Positions 17,054 to 26,777 are shown, counted from the first letter of the stretch. The stretch: DNA of 64,000 nucleotides from CAZKHG01 sp964552655 (GCA_964552655.1 CAZKHG010000003.1:65807-129806), one strand, 5' to 3'. Program-made: numbers and translations. The notes: generated by a model not told the origin, from the letters alone.

Positions 17054-17959
17054 TTAAGTAAATCTTTCCAATAGTAATAGAACGCCAAAGAAGATTAAAA
17101 GCGATACAGATGTCAGGATAAAAATGAACTGTGGGTTATGGCTCATTCTAAACCGGGCCATGAATGATTCAATTAATCCAACTGCGATGGCAAACCCAAT
17201 TTGTACTGCAAAAAATATTGGTATTGTGTACAACAGTGACAGTTCCCCAATAAAAAAATTAGATATGATTGCACCGTACATAGCAAACTTGAGGTTTGCA
17301 GTATGCAGGATCAATCCTAAATCGAAACCGCTATTATCGAGAACCATCACCTCATGGATCATGGTTAATTCAAGATGGGTTTTGGGATCGTCGATAGGCA
17401 TTCGGCTATTCTCGATCATGGCAATCATCACAAGTACAAAAGTTGCAAGCGTTCCCAGTAAATACGATATTTTTGAACCATAATGCAATGTTGTGAAAAT
17501 TTCGTGAAAGGATGTATAGCCAGTTAATAAAGCAAATGATCCCATCAGAATGAAAAAAGCGGGTTCAGCAAGCATTGAGAACAGGGCTTCACGACTAGCA
17601 CCCATTCCCTCGAAGCTGCTACCTGTATCAACTGCAGAGATAATCATAAAAAATTTTCCAAATGCCAGAAGGTATGCAAAAAGGATAAAATCTCCCTGGA
17701 AGGAGATAACTCCAGGATAGGTTCCAAGCGGGATAAGTAGAATAGCCATAAGCACAGAGGCAAAGTAGAAACTTGGAGCCAGTTGAAAAACCATACTGGT
17801 GGTTTTACTATATACCGATCCTTTCCTTAATAATCTGAATATATCCTTGATAGGTTGTAATATTCCGGGACCTTTACGTCCTGAAGTCAGACTTTTTGTG
17901 CGAATAATGATCCCTGTAAAGAAAAAACTCGCAATCAATATTAGAATTAAGCTCACCAT
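17054..17959 (-). CDS. HyfC/HycD-like (NuoH-related) membrane subunit
   Basis: A 301-residue inner-membrane protein with about eight helices that anchors the peripheral arm and forms the first part of the ion axis. The hallmark of the HycD/HyfC branch, ENSRMPIDDPKTHLELTMIH, is present near 179-198 and corresponds to the Glu-rich loop of NuoH at the quinone entrance. TSGRKGPGILQPIKDIFRLL near 25-44 is the conserved first cytoplasmic loop. Its stop is separated by 1 bp from the downstream end of the second HyfB-like gene. Retention of these loops argues that a peripheral partner still docks here. Confidence 0.88.
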   Translation of the reverse strand: MVSLILILIASFFFTGIIIRTKSLTSGRKGPGILQPIKDIFRLLRKGSVYSKTTSMVFQLAPSFYFASVLMAILLIPLGTYPGVISFQGDFILFAYLLAFGKFFMIISAVDTGSSFEGMGASREALFSMLAEPAFFILMGSFALLTGYTSFHEIFTTLHYGSKISYLLGTLATFVLVMIAMIENSRMPIDDPKTHLELTMIHEVMVLDNSGFDLGLILHTANLKFAMYGAIISNFFIGELSLLYTIPIFFAVQIGFAIAVGLIESFMARFRMSHNPQFIFILTSVSLLIFFGVLLLLERFT

Positions 17960-17960
17960 A

Positions 17961-19991
17961 TTAAAGCTGGTTAATAAAGTTTATCAGAAATTTTAAGGTT
18001 TCTATTATTTCAGGAATCAGAATTACCAAAGCGATAAAAAGCAACCCATAAAGAATATAGTACTGAATACTCCCATTCTGAAGAAAAGTGAAAACCGATA
18101 AAGATTTACGAAAAGCGAAAACAGGCTTATCAATAAACCATTTTTCAATCCAATCATACGGGTGTGTTTCCTGATTTATTTGTTTGGGAAAAATACCATT
18201 GGCCTCTGATTTAACCTTGTGAATTAAAAGTAAAGGCTCTGCCAGTTTACGGTAAGAACGAATGAACGAGCTGGCGGTGTACTGCAACTTTTTATCGTAA
18301 CCCTCATACCCACAGCTCCATGTGCTTACATGTGTAATGGATCTATTTTTGGTAACCATTTTACGAATCAATAAAAGTAAACCTATAAATAGGATCATTA
18401 TCGCGGAGTATATGCCGATTATTGAAGCAGTCTGAATTATTGCTGTAAATTGAGTTGTAGTATCCACAAATATTCCATTTGTAAATTGCCCTATAGGTAA
18501 AGCAATAACTTTAAGGAATAGGAATGGGAGTATTCCAATAGCAATAATTACAACAACAATTGGGTAAAGGGGTAGGATTGAGGCTGGTTTTTCGTTCTCA
18601 ACCTCTGCTATCCTAACTAAACGCGAGTTTCCAAGAAATACAATGCTAAACGCTTTTGTAAAACAGATCATTGCTAAACCTCCTATAAGAACCAAACCAA
18701 GGATTGAAAAGAGCATTAGTGCTGTTAAAGAAAAATCAGTTCCACTTAGCGTATTAAACATTCCAACATAAATCAAAAACTCCGAAATAAAACCATTAAA
18801 AGGGGGAAGTCCGCAGATAGCAAGTGAACCAATTAGAAAGAGTAATGTGGTTTGGGGCATTTTCTTAACCAATCCCCCGAGTGATTCAATATTAACCGTA
18901 TTTGTCAACTGATATACATTCCCAGAAGTAAAAAAAAGGAGAGACTTAAAAAGAGAATGATTCAAGGTATGAAGAAGTGCACCGCTAAATCCTAGAATGA
19001 TAAGCAGATAATTATTATACCCTAATCCTAAACAACCCAGCCCAATCCCAATTCCAATGATTCCAATATTTTCGATGCTATGGTAAGCCAACAATTTTTT
19101 AAGATTGTGCTGGACTATTGCAAGCATTACCCCATAAATACCAGTGATAACCGACAGAATTAGAACCAGGTATCCAATTGTTACAAAATTGGTTTTGATT
19201 AACAGGAGAACACGTAAAATTCCAAATATTCCGATTTTGATTATTACTCCGCTCATTACACCAGAGATGTGTGCAGGTGCAGCCGGGTGTGCAAGTGGTA
19301 ACCATGTATGAAACGGAACAAAACCCGCTTTTATGGCAAAACCAATGAAGAAAAAGATGAATAACCCAACCCCGGTAAGAGCAGGTTCAGACGTGGTGAA
19401 TGTTGTTATTCCACTGAAATCAAAGGTTCCGGTTTTAATTCGTACCCACATGAATGCTAGGGTAATGAATAGAATCGCTACATGAGATTGTATTAAGAAA
19501 TTGATACCAGCTTTTAGTGTTTCCTTTTTATAATGCTCAAAGATTACCATTATAAAAGTAGATAAAGCCATAACCTCCCAAATTACCAGAAAAATCAAAC
19601 TATTCTGAACAATACATAAATCTATAAGTGATGTGTAGGTTAAAAGGTAAGCTGTAGCGTGCAGTGCAATATTTGCGGGTTGATCGGCATATTTTTTCAA
19701 GTAATGGATTCCATAAAGGGCTCCCGTTAGAAATGTAAAACTGATTATCAGAATAAACCATGAGGAAAGGTAATCTATTCTAATAGGTATTGCGCCAGTG
19801 ATAAAGGAACCAGATAAGCTATATTCAAAATTACCCCTTGTAAAAACTATATAAGTAATTATTGATGCTAAGATTACCTGAAAACCAACAGAAAAAATAG
19901 TTGCAATACCTTTCCCTTTTACCTTAAGGATTGGCAAGGCAACGATTGTGATCAGGGCTATCAGGTGGAAAATCAATATCAATAATTTCAT
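17961..19991 (-). CDS. HyfB-like (NuoL-type) antiporter subunit, second tandem copy
   Basis: A 676-residue inner-membrane protein of the NuoL/HyfB/Mrp family, with about 15 helices. Channel residues visible are Glu in VIWEVMALSTF near 134-144, Lys in GFAIKAGFVPFHTWLP near 218-233, Lys in SGVIIKIGIFG near 248-258, and Glu in NGFISEFLIY near 399-408. The C-terminal region has STWSCGYEGYDKKLQYTASS, the cytoplasmic signature of HyfB-type subunits. It is clearly paralogous to the preceding gene, whose stop it overlaps by 4 bp at its start. Standard hydrogenase-4 operons have one HyfB plus a shorter HyfD; here the second position holds a full HyfB-type protein. Confidence 0.87.
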   Translation of the reverse strand: MKLLILIFHLIALITIVALPILKVKGKGIATIFSVGFQVILASIITYIVFTRGNFEYSLSGSFITGAIPIRIDYLSSWFILIISFTFLTGALYGIHYLKKYADQPANIALHATAYLLTYTSLIDLCIVQNSLIFLVIWEVMALSTFIMVIFEHYKKETLKAGINFLIQSHVAILFITLAFMWVRIKTGTFDFSGITTFTTSEPALTGVGLFIFFFIGFAIKAGFVPFHTWLPLAHPAAPAHISGVMSGVIIKIGIFGILRVLLLIKTNFVTIGYLVLILSVITGIYGVMLAIVQHNLKKLLAYHSIENIGIIGIGIGLGCLGLGYNNYLLIILGFSGALLHTLNHSLFKSLLFFTSGNVYQLTNTVNIESLGGLVKKMPQTTLLFLIGSLAICGLPPFNGFISEFLIYVGMFNTLSGTDFSLTALMLFSILGLVLIGGLAMICFTKAFSIVFLGNSRLVRIAEVENEKPASILPLYPIVVVIIAIGILPFLFLKVIALPIGQFTNGIFVDTTTQFTAIIQTASIIGIYSAIMILFIGLLLLIRKMVTKNRSITHVSTWSCGYEGYDKKLQYTASSFIRSYRKLAEPLLLIHKVKSEANGIFPKQINQETHPYDWIEKWFIDKPVFAFRKSLSVFTFLQNGSIQYYILYGLLFIALVILIPEIIETLKFLINFINQL

Positions 19992-21982
19992 ATCAATCCA
20001 AATAAAGTAACCAGAAAGACCAGTACCATAAATAGGATACCGTATAGTACATATAGCTGAATATGCCCATTCTGAATGAATTGGAAATAGTTCATTGAGA
20101 AGCGAAGCCTATTAATTATCGGATTTATAAACAATTTTTCAATCAAATCTAAGTAACTGAGTGAAAATGTTCTTTTATCCGGGAAAAGATCACTTTTACC
20201 AAAGTTAGAATAATTTTTTCGCTCAAGAATAAGAAAATTAAAAAGCCCTGTAAAAGCCTTAATAAAGGAATTACCTGTGTATTGTGCCTTAGGAATAAGT
20301 GTATTATATGCACATCCCCAGGTTGGTTGAATTTCTGAAGTTTTGTTTCTGGTTGTCAACCATCTTATACCTATTATTGTTAGTATCACTGCTAAAAATA
20401 GAAGATTTGCCCATCCTAAATAGCCAACTTGTTTACCTACTAAAAGCGCAGAATAGGTGTCAATACCAGTATTAATACATAAGGAAACAATTTTTAATAC
20501 TATGTTGAAGTAAAACGCTGGAATTGCAGCAATGGTAATCATTATGACGATAATCGCATATTGAGGTATTCGCATAATCAGGCTTACTTCTCTGGGTTCA
20601 TGCCCATTCATTTGTCGTGGATTGCCACTAAAAATTACCCCGAAGGATTTGGAAAAGGTTAAAATTGAAATTCCACCAGCTAATGCCAGTCCTGCAATAG
20701 ATAAAACAATCAGGATCAATTGGGAAATATTTATATAAGATAAACTTTTTACTAAACCTGAATAAATAATGAACTCAGAGATAAACCCGTTAAATGGTGG
20801 TAAACCTCCAATAGCCAGCCCGCCAATTAGAAAAAAGATTGCAGTTTGAGGCATTTTCTTGATCAAACCTCCCAACCTTTCAATATTGCGGGTATGAGTT
20901 TGCTGGTAAATATTTCCAGTTGAAAAGAAGAGCAATGATTTATAAAGTGAGTGGTTTAATGTATGAAGCAATGCTCCGCCATAACCCAAAAGCATTAAGG
21001 TGCTATTGTCTATCCCTTTCCCGATCAATCCAATTCCTATCCCAATACCTATTATCCCAATATTTTCAATGGTACAGTACGCCAGCATTCGTTTGTAGTC
21101 ATTATTTACTGCAGCATTGGCAATCCCGTAGATTGCTGAAATAACAGCGAAAATCAGTATGATTTCCCCAATCAGGGTGTAATCCGATTGCAGGTTTGTT
21201 ATAACCCTGAAAATTCCATAAATACCCAATTTTACAATAACTCCCGACATAATACCCGAGATATGTGATGGACCTGCTGGGTGGGCGTGAGGTAACCACG
21301 AATGAAATGGTATAAATCCGGCTTTAATGGCAAATCCGGCCAGTAGAAGAACAAGTAGCCATATACTCCCGTTATTTCCCAAAATAGTCGATAGCGAGGC
21401 AAAGTTGAACGAACCGGTTTGTACATAAAGCCATATAAATCCAACGGTAAGCAGCGCAACGCTAATGTGCATTTGTATCATATAATTGATACCAGCTTTA
21501 AGCGTAGATTTATTCTGATATTCAAAAATTATGAGAATTAACGATGAAAGTGACATGATTTCCCATACCACCAGGAAAACCAGCCCATTCTCAATCATAC
21601 AAACCCAAAGCATGGAAGAGTGAAAGAGAACAAGAATAACCCAATGAATGGAAAGATTAGTTTTGAGGGAGCTATAAGATTTCAAGTAGCCTATCCCGTA
21701 AAGTATCCCATTTATAACCGTTAGGTTAATAATCAGGATAAACCATGCTGATAGTGCATCAACTCTAACTGTAACATTGCCGATAATACCTGATAAAAAA
21801 TAGTTTTCAGTAATGGGTTCATTAAGCAGTGCGTCCGTTGCAAGAATCGATGTTAATATTGAAATTACTAAAACTGTAACAAATGCTACTGAGGATTTAA
21901 ATTTATGATTAGCAATTATTAAAGTAATAATACCTGCAATCAAAACAACTAATAAAACAACAATCAAAAAATTAATTTCCAT
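19988..21982 (-). CDS. HyfB-like (NuoL-type) antiporter subunit, first tandem copy
   Basis: First gene of the operon: 664 residues, about 15 helices, NuoL/HyfB family. It shares the whole plan of the next gene: VVWEIMSLSSL, GFAIKAGFIPFHSWLP, SGVIVKLGIYG, ENIGIIGIGIGIG, NGFISEFIIY, and the C-terminal PTWGCAYNTLIPKAQYTGNS. All expected channel Glu and Lys residues are kept. ATG at 21982 starts directly at the first hydrophobic helix. An 8-bp inverted repeat lies 26 bp upstream and may control the operon. With the next gene and the HyfF-like subunit the complex would have three antiporter-type channels. Confidence 0.87.
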   Translation of the reverse strand: MEINFLIVVLLVVLIAGIITLIIANHKFKSSVAFVTVLVISILTSILATDALLNEPITENYFLSGIIGNVTVRVDALSAWFILIINLTVINGILYGIGYLKSYSSLKTNLSIHWVILVLFHSSMLWVCMIENGLVFLVVWEIMSLSSLILIIFEYQNKSTLKAGINYMIQMHISVALLTVGFIWLYVQTGSFNFASLSTILGNNGSIWLLVLLLAGFAIKAGFIPFHSWLPHAHPAGPSHISGIMSGVIVKLGIYGIFRVITNLQSDYTLIGEIILIFAVISAIYGIANAAVNNDYKRMLAYCTIENIGIIGIGIGIGLIGKGIDNSTLMLLGYGGALLHTLNHSLYKSLLFFSTGNIYQQTHTRNIERLGGLIKKMPQTAIFFLIGGLAIGGLPPFNGFISEFIIYSGLVKSLSYINISQLILIVLSIAGLALAGGISILTFSKSFGVIFSGNPRQMNGHEPREVSLIMRIPQYAIIVIMITIAAIPAFYFNIVLKIVSLCINTGIDTYSALLVGKQVGYLGWANLLFLAVILTIIGIRWLTTRNKTSEIQPTWGCAYNTLIPKAQYTGNSFIKAFTGLFNFLILERKNYSNFGKSDLFPDKRTFSLSYLDLIEKLFINPIINRLRFSMNYFQFIQNGHIQLYVLYGILFMVLVFLVTLFGLI

Positions 21983-22007
21983 AAAAACAGCTATATATCA
22001 AGAAGAT

Positions 22008-22030
22008 AAATTACCCATGATAGGTAATTT
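22008..22030. repeat. Inverted repeat upstream of the hydrogenase-like operon
   Basis: AAATTACC (22008-22015) and GGTAATTT (22023-22030) form perfect 8-bp arms around 7 nt, 26 bp before the first HyfB-like start. The position suits a regulator site. No T-run follows, so a terminator is unlikely. A possible -7 box for the operon (TAATTTTG on the minus strand) is at 22059-22066, without a clear -33 box. Confidence 0.5.
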
Positions 22031-22217
22031 GATGCATTGCTAGATTTGATTTGTACACCAAAATTAAGCTTTATACAGCTGTTATTATGCTTTTTTTTCA
22101 AATTAAATGAAGGTTCAATTATACAACATTCATTGCCAGATATTTTCATTTCAATATTTTTTAAGGTTACTATACCAATCTTTCCTATCTTTGCGCCCCA
22201 AAAGATTGTAAAAATAA

Positions 22218-23798
22218 ATGAACTTAGAAAAGGAAATAAAAAGGCGTAGAACCTTTGCCATTATTAGTCATCCTGATGCCGGTAAAACAACCTTGACCGA
22301 AAAATTACTCTTATTTGGTGGGGCTATCCACGTTGCAGGAGCGGTTAAGAGTAATAAGATTAAAAAAACTGCCACTTCGGATTTTATGGAGATTGAGCGC
22401 CAGCGTGGAATCTCTGTGTCAACTGCTGTTATGGGTTTTGAATACAATGATATCAAGATAAATATCCTTGATACACCCGGACATGAGGATTTTGCCGAGG
22501 ATACTTATCGTACCCTTACCGCAGTTGATAGTGTAATCATTGTAATTGATCATGCAAAAGGGGTTGAAACCCAAACCCGGAAGCTGATGGAGGTTTGCCG
22601 CATGCGGAACACACCTGTCATTGTTTTTGTAAATAAGCTTGATAGGAATGGAAAAGATCCCTTCGAATTGCTTGACGAAATTGAAAAAGAACTTAAAATA
22701 AAAGTACGCCCTCTAAGCTGGCCTATTAGCCAGGGGCCAACATTTAAAGGTGTTTACAACTTGTTTGAGCAGAAATTATGCCTTTTCTTTTCCGATGATA
22801 AGCAAACTGTTGCAAACGACGTAGTTGAGATTGCCGATATTGGTGATCCAAAACTCGATAATTATATTGCACCCTTTACCAGCCTGTTAAGAGAGGAACT
22901 TAGACTTATTGATGGCGTTTACTCAGGCTTTGATGTTAATACATACCTTTCAGGTGAAGTTGCACCCGTCTTTTTTGGTAGTGCTTTAAATAATTTTGGG
23001 GTACGTGAATTGCTCGATTGTTTCATTCAGATTGCCCCTTTTCCTAAACCTACTGTTACAGAGGAGCGGCAAATAATTCCTTTTGAGGAGAAACTTACCG
23101 GATTTGTATTTAAAATTTTCGCTAATATGGACCCTAACCACAGGGATAGGCTTGCTTTCCTGAAAATTTGTTCGGGAATATTTGAGCGAAATAAACCATA
23201 TCAGCATGTCCGGTTGGGCAGGAGTATCAAATTCTCAAGTCCAAACGCTTTTATGGCCGACAAAAAGTCAATTGTTGATATCGCCTTTCCGGGCGATATT
23301 ATTGGGTTGCACGATACCGGAAATTTTAAAATTGGGGACACTTTAACTGAAGGTGAAAATTTGCATTTTAAAGGGATACCCAGCTTTGCCCCAGAACTTT
23401 TCAGGTATATCGAGAATGCCGATCCACTCAAGTTTAAGCAGCTGGCGAAGGGAATTGACCAGTTGATGGATGAAGGCGTTGCGCAACTATTTACCCAAAA
23501 ATCTAACGGAAGAAAAATTATTGGAACCGTTGGTGCGCTTCAGTTTGATGTCATTCAATATCGCCTTGAGCATGAGTATGGAGCCAAATGCCGGTATGAG
23601 CCAATAAATTTGCATAAAGCCTGCTGGATTGAAAGCGATAATAAAATTCAAATTGATGATTTCAGAAAACGTAAATTCAACAACCTTGCAGTTGATAAGC
23701 ATGGGAGAGAGGTTTTCCTTGCCGATACACCTTATGCTTTGCAGATGGCGCTGGAAAAATTTCCGGATATAAAATTTTACTTTACAAATGAATTTTAA
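22218..23798 (+). CDS. prfC: Peptide chain release factor 3
   Basis: Translational GTPase that recycles RF1/RF2 from the ribosome after termination. The 526 residues match the family. The G motifs are visible: SHPDAGKTTLTEK at about 17-29 (P-loop), RQRGISVSTAV near 57-67 (switch I), DTPGHEDFAEDTYR near 83-96, and NKLDRNGKDP near 139-148. The RF3-specific C-terminal domains follow (GRKIIGTVGALQFDVIQYRL near 427-446). ATG at 22218 gives MNLEKEIKRRRTFAIISHPD, the normal N terminus. TATCTTTG at 22186-22193 may be its -7 box. Its stop codon is fused to an AAGGAGG sequence that serves no obvious downstream gene. Confidence 0.97.
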   Translation: MNLEKEIKRRRTFAIISHPDAGKTTLTEKLLLFGGAIHVAGAVKSNKIKKTATSDFMEIERQRGISVSTAVMGFEYNDIKINILDTPGHEDFAEDTYRTLTAVDSVIIVIDHAKGVETQTRKLMEVCRMRNTPVIVFVNKLDRNGKDPFELLDEIEKELKIKVRPLSWPISQGPTFKGVYNLFEQKLCLFFSDDKQTVANDVVEIADIGDPKLDNYIAPFTSLLREELRLIDGVYSGFDVNTYLSGEVAPVFFGSALNNFGVRELLDCFIQIAPFPKPTVTEERQIIPFEEKLTGFVFKIFANMDPNHRDRLAFLKICSGIFERNKPYQHVRLGRSIKFSSPNAFMADKKSIVDIAFPGDIIGLHDTGNFKIGDTLTEGENLHFKGIPSFAPELFRYIENADPLKFKQLAKGIDQLMDEGVAQLFTQKSNGRKIIGTVGALQFDVIQYRLEHEYGAKCRYEPINLHKACWIESDNKIQIDDFRKRKFNNLAVDKHGREVFLADTPYALQMALEKFPDIKFYFTNEF

Positions 23799-23891
23799 GG
23801 AGGTTAATACACAACAAATTTTTAATTCTTTTAAATTAAACCTATTATATAATGTATATTCTTATCAGGTATTAATTTTCATATTTTCACC

Positions 23892-26324
23892 ATGAGTAAA
23901 ACTATTTTTCTAAATCTCTTACTAATTCATTTAACTGTAGCGGGTTTTAGCAATTCTTTAAAGGATTCGCTTAAAGTTAAAAAGAGTTTGGATGCATTAC
24001 GAATTAGTACCACCATTTCAATTGACGGTAAATTAGATGAACCAGAGTGGTCTAATGCTCCAGCAGCATCAGATTTCATTCAGCATGAACCCTATAATGG
24101 TGGAGCCCCGTCTGAAAAAACGGTGGTGAAAGTTCTCTTCGATAATAATGCTATTTACATTGGCGCCAGAATGTATGATTCACAACCCAATAGTATTTAT
24201 AAAGAGTTAGTACAGAGAGATTTTGACGATAAAATCAAATCAGATATTTTTGTTTTATTTATCAGCCCCTTTAATGATGGCATTAACTATTTAACTTTCA
24301 GCGTCTCAGCATCAGGAGTTCAGGCTGACGCTAAGATAGCTGGTGGCGATGAGGAAAGTAACTGGGACGCCGTTTGGCTAAGTGAGGTTGGATTTGATAA
24401 TGAAGGTTGGTGTGTTGAAATGAAGATTCCCTACTCTAACCTTAGGTTTTCGAAGAATAACAATCAAAGCTGGGGTTTAAACTTTGCTAGGTTAATCAAA
24501 CGTTATAATGAGTGGAGTTCCTGGAATTTTGTTGACAAAAATGTTTCAGGAATCGTTACCCAGTCAGGAGTGCTAAATGGGATTACAGGTATCGAACCAC
24601 CTGTTAGGCTATCATTGAGCCCTTACATTTCGACTTATGCAGAGAAGTTCCCGTTTTCCAGTAACCTAGAGTATAGAATGACAGGTGGGCTGGATTTAAA
24701 ATATGGCATCAATGAGAGTTTTACCCTGGATATGACTTTAATACCGGATTTTGGACAGGTAAAATCTGATGACAGAATAGTTAATCTTACGCCTTTCGAG
24801 GTTAAATACTCCGAACAACGCCCTTTTTTCACTGAAGGAACAGAGCTTTTTAATAAAGGGGAAATTTTTTACTCCCGTAGGGTTGGATCAAAACCTGTTG
24901 GATATGATAACGTTGAGGACTCCCTGCAAGCAGATGAGGTAGTACTGGAGAATCCAGCTGAATCTAAAATGATTAATGCAACCAAAATATCAGGAAGAAC
25001 TAATTCGGGATTTGGTTTGGGCTTTTTTAATGCCATGACACAGAATATGTTTGCAGAGGTAAAGGATACGATTACAGGCCGAAGAAGAAAAATAATGACT
25101 CAGGGTTTCACCAATTATAACATGGTTGTTTTTGATCAGACTTTAGCGAATAATTCCTCCGTAAGCCTTGCAAACACAAACCTGTATCGTCCCAAAAATT
25201 CATATACAGCAAATGTTACGGCCCTTGAATTTAACTTAAAAGATAAAAAAAATGTATATTCCATTTCAGGTCAAGGTGGATTAAGCCTGATATCTAACGA
25301 CTCCACCACCAATGGTTTTCATTCTTTTATCGAGTTTGCAAAGGATGCCGGAAATTTCCAGTTTGAGGTATTTAATAATATTGAAAGCAAACACTACAAC
25401 CCCAATGACCTGGGGTATTTGCAAAGCCCAAACGAGATAACAAGTGGAGTTGAACTTAAGTATGAGATATTCCAGCCATTCTGGAAACTTTTAAACTTTG
25501 AGTCCCAGATTGCTTTTGTAAATTCAAGTTTATTTGAACCTGTTAAGTTTGTTGCAAACCAAATTGAGATTGAGCTTAGAACTGCCACAAAGAAAAAATT
25601 CTATTCCAGCGGACTGAATATTACAATTTATCCCCAGGATGTAAATGATTTTTATGAACCCAGAATAGATGGATGGAAATTGGTTCTACCCAAACGTGCA
25701 TCATTTAACTGGTTTGGTTCCCCCGACTACAGAAAAAGACTTGCAGTTGATCATGGGTTTGGATTTTGGGCTGCTGACAGACTTGGACAAAAGGGCTTTA
25801 GCTATCAAATATCACCACGGGTTAGGTTCAGCGATAAGCTGTTTCTTGTTTACCGCTTGAAGCAAGAATTTGAGTACAACGCCATAGGGTTTACCAAAGA
25901 AAACAATGGAATTATATACATGGGCAGGAGGGACGTTACATCTTTAAACAACACAATTGATGCACAATACACATTCAACTCAAAATCATTTGTAAACTTA
26001 AAACTTCGTCACTATTGGAGTCATTATAAGTACTCTGAATTCTATCACTTGAATTGGGATGGATCAGTATCTGATGATAGCAATGGATATGTTGAAAATA
26101 ATAACACAAATTACTTCACCATTGATTTGGTTTACCAATGGAATTTTGCTCCAGGAAGTGTTCTTTCAGTTGTTTGGAAAAACTCTATTGATAATGAGAG
26201 TACAAATATTAATTATAATTATTTCAGCAACTTAGGGGATACGTGGAATTCCCATCAGATGAACAGCATTTCCTTTAAGCTTTTGTATTATTTAGATTAT
26301 CAGATGCTAAGAAAAAACAGGTAG
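23892..26324 (+). CDS. DUF5916 outer-membrane protein with CBM9-like domain
   Basis: An 810-residue protein with a signal peptide (about 1-18), a carbohydrate-binding-family-9-like beta-sandwich (about 35-230) containing ISIDGKLDEPEWSNAP and DNNAIYIGARMYDS, and a long C-terminal region of alternating aromatic strands ending as an outer-membrane barrel. This is the DUF5916 arrangement, common in Bacteroidota and of unknown function; EQRPFFTEGTELF near 307-319 is a family motif. It stands alone, and its TAG stop abuts the stop of the gene on the other strand (TAGCTA). The sugar-binding label is by fold only. Confidence 0.82.
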   Translation: MSKTIFLNLLLIHLTVAGFSNSLKDSLKVKKSLDALRISTTISIDGKLDEPEWSNAPAASDFIQHEPYNGGAPSEKTVVKVLFDNNAIYIGARMYDSQPNSIYKELVQRDFDDKIKSDIFVLFISPFNDGINYLTFSVSASGVQADAKIAGGDEESNWDAVWLSEVGFDNEGWCVEMKIPYSNLRFSKNNNQSWGLNFARLIKRYNEWSSWNFVDKNVSGIVTQSGVLNGITGIEPPVRLSLSPYISTYAEKFPFSSNLEYRMTGGLDLKYGINESFTLDMTLIPDFGQVKSDDRIVNLTPFEVKYSEQRPFFTEGTELFNKGEIFYSRRVGSKPVGYDNVEDSLQADEVVLENPAESKMINATKISGRTNSGFGLGFFNAMTQNMFAEVKDTITGRRRKIMTQGFTNYNMVVFDQTLANNSSVSLANTNLYRPKNSYTANVTALEFNLKDKKNVYSISGQGGLSLISNDSTTNGFHSFIEFAKDAGNFQFEVFNNIESKHYNPNDLGYLQSPNEITSGVELKYEIFQPFWKLLNFESQIAFVNSSLFEPVKFVANQIEIELRTATKKKFYSSGLNITIYPQDVNDFYEPRIDGWKLVLPKRASFNWFGSPDYRKRLAVDHGFGFWAADRLGQKGFSYQISPRVRFSDKLFLVYRLKQEFEYNAIGFTKENNGIIYMGRRDVTSLNNTIDAQYTFNSKSFVNLKLRHYWSHYKYSEFYHLNWDGSVSDDSNGYVENNNTNYFTIDLVYQWNFAPGSVLSVVWKNSIDNESTNINYNYFSNLGDTWNSHQMNSISFKLLYYLDYQMLRKNR

Positions 26325-26777
26325 CTAAATGATATTTAATATTTTTAAAGGTAGATTATTGAATGATACTACCTCCCCGGCGGCTTTTCCCTCAAGAACC
26401 TTATAGATTGGGGCAACTGGTGATATAATGTAAAAGGTTGTTTCATCAAGTTCCAGTTTCCCTAGTCCAATTGAAACATAAAACCTTTGCTTGTCAGTCA
26501 CTATTAGCGTATTTATATTTACAGTTTTCATCTCATTTTCCGGGTTGATTTTCTGAAGGTAATCCAAATCTCTGAGGGCTTTCTGGTATTGCTCTGCATG
26601 CATATCTCGTTTTCTTAATAGTTGAGTTCTGAAAGAATCATACCTATCTTTTGGAGGACCATACTCATTTGCAGCCTTTTGGGCTTCATCCATGGCATGA
26701 AACGCAGAATCAACTATATCTTTCTGTTTATCAATGCATTTATTATAGATTTTTATTTTCAAAGCCAATAAATCCAT
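26325..26777 (-). CDS. Hypothetical protein with GreA-like C-terminal segment
   Basis: A 150-residue soluble protein. Residues 1-80 are a charged antiparallel coiled coil (IDKQKDIVDSAFHAMDEAQK; LRKRDMHAEQYQKAL). The C-terminal 70 residues end in ISPVAPIYKVLEGKAAGEVV, resembling the FKBP-like end of GreA/GreB (SPxxPxxxALxGKxxGD). Related Bacteroidota proteins often carry an unsupported '3-oxoacyl-ACP synthase' label. It may act as a secondary-channel factor of RNA polymerase, which is inference from the two-part architecture; the acidic tip of GreA is not obvious. Single gene, convergent with DUF5916. Confidence 0.6.
   Translation of the reverse strand: MDLLALKIKIYNKCIDKQKDIVDSAFHAMDEAQKAANEYGPPKDRYDSFRTQLLRKRDMHAEQYQKALRDLDYLQKINPENEMKTVNINTLIVTDKQRFYVSIGLGKLELDETTFYIISPVAPIYKVLEGKAAGEVVSFNNLPLKILNII

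Noticed and set aside
12701..21982. A functional group 4 [NiFe] hydrogenase
   Set aside because: Subunit order fits, but the NiFe ligands and most proximal-cluster ligands are absent and no hydrogenase maturation genes are nearby.
22037..22249. Open frame overlapping the prfC start
   Set aside because: It has no family pattern, overlaps the real RF3 start and spans the intergenic region.
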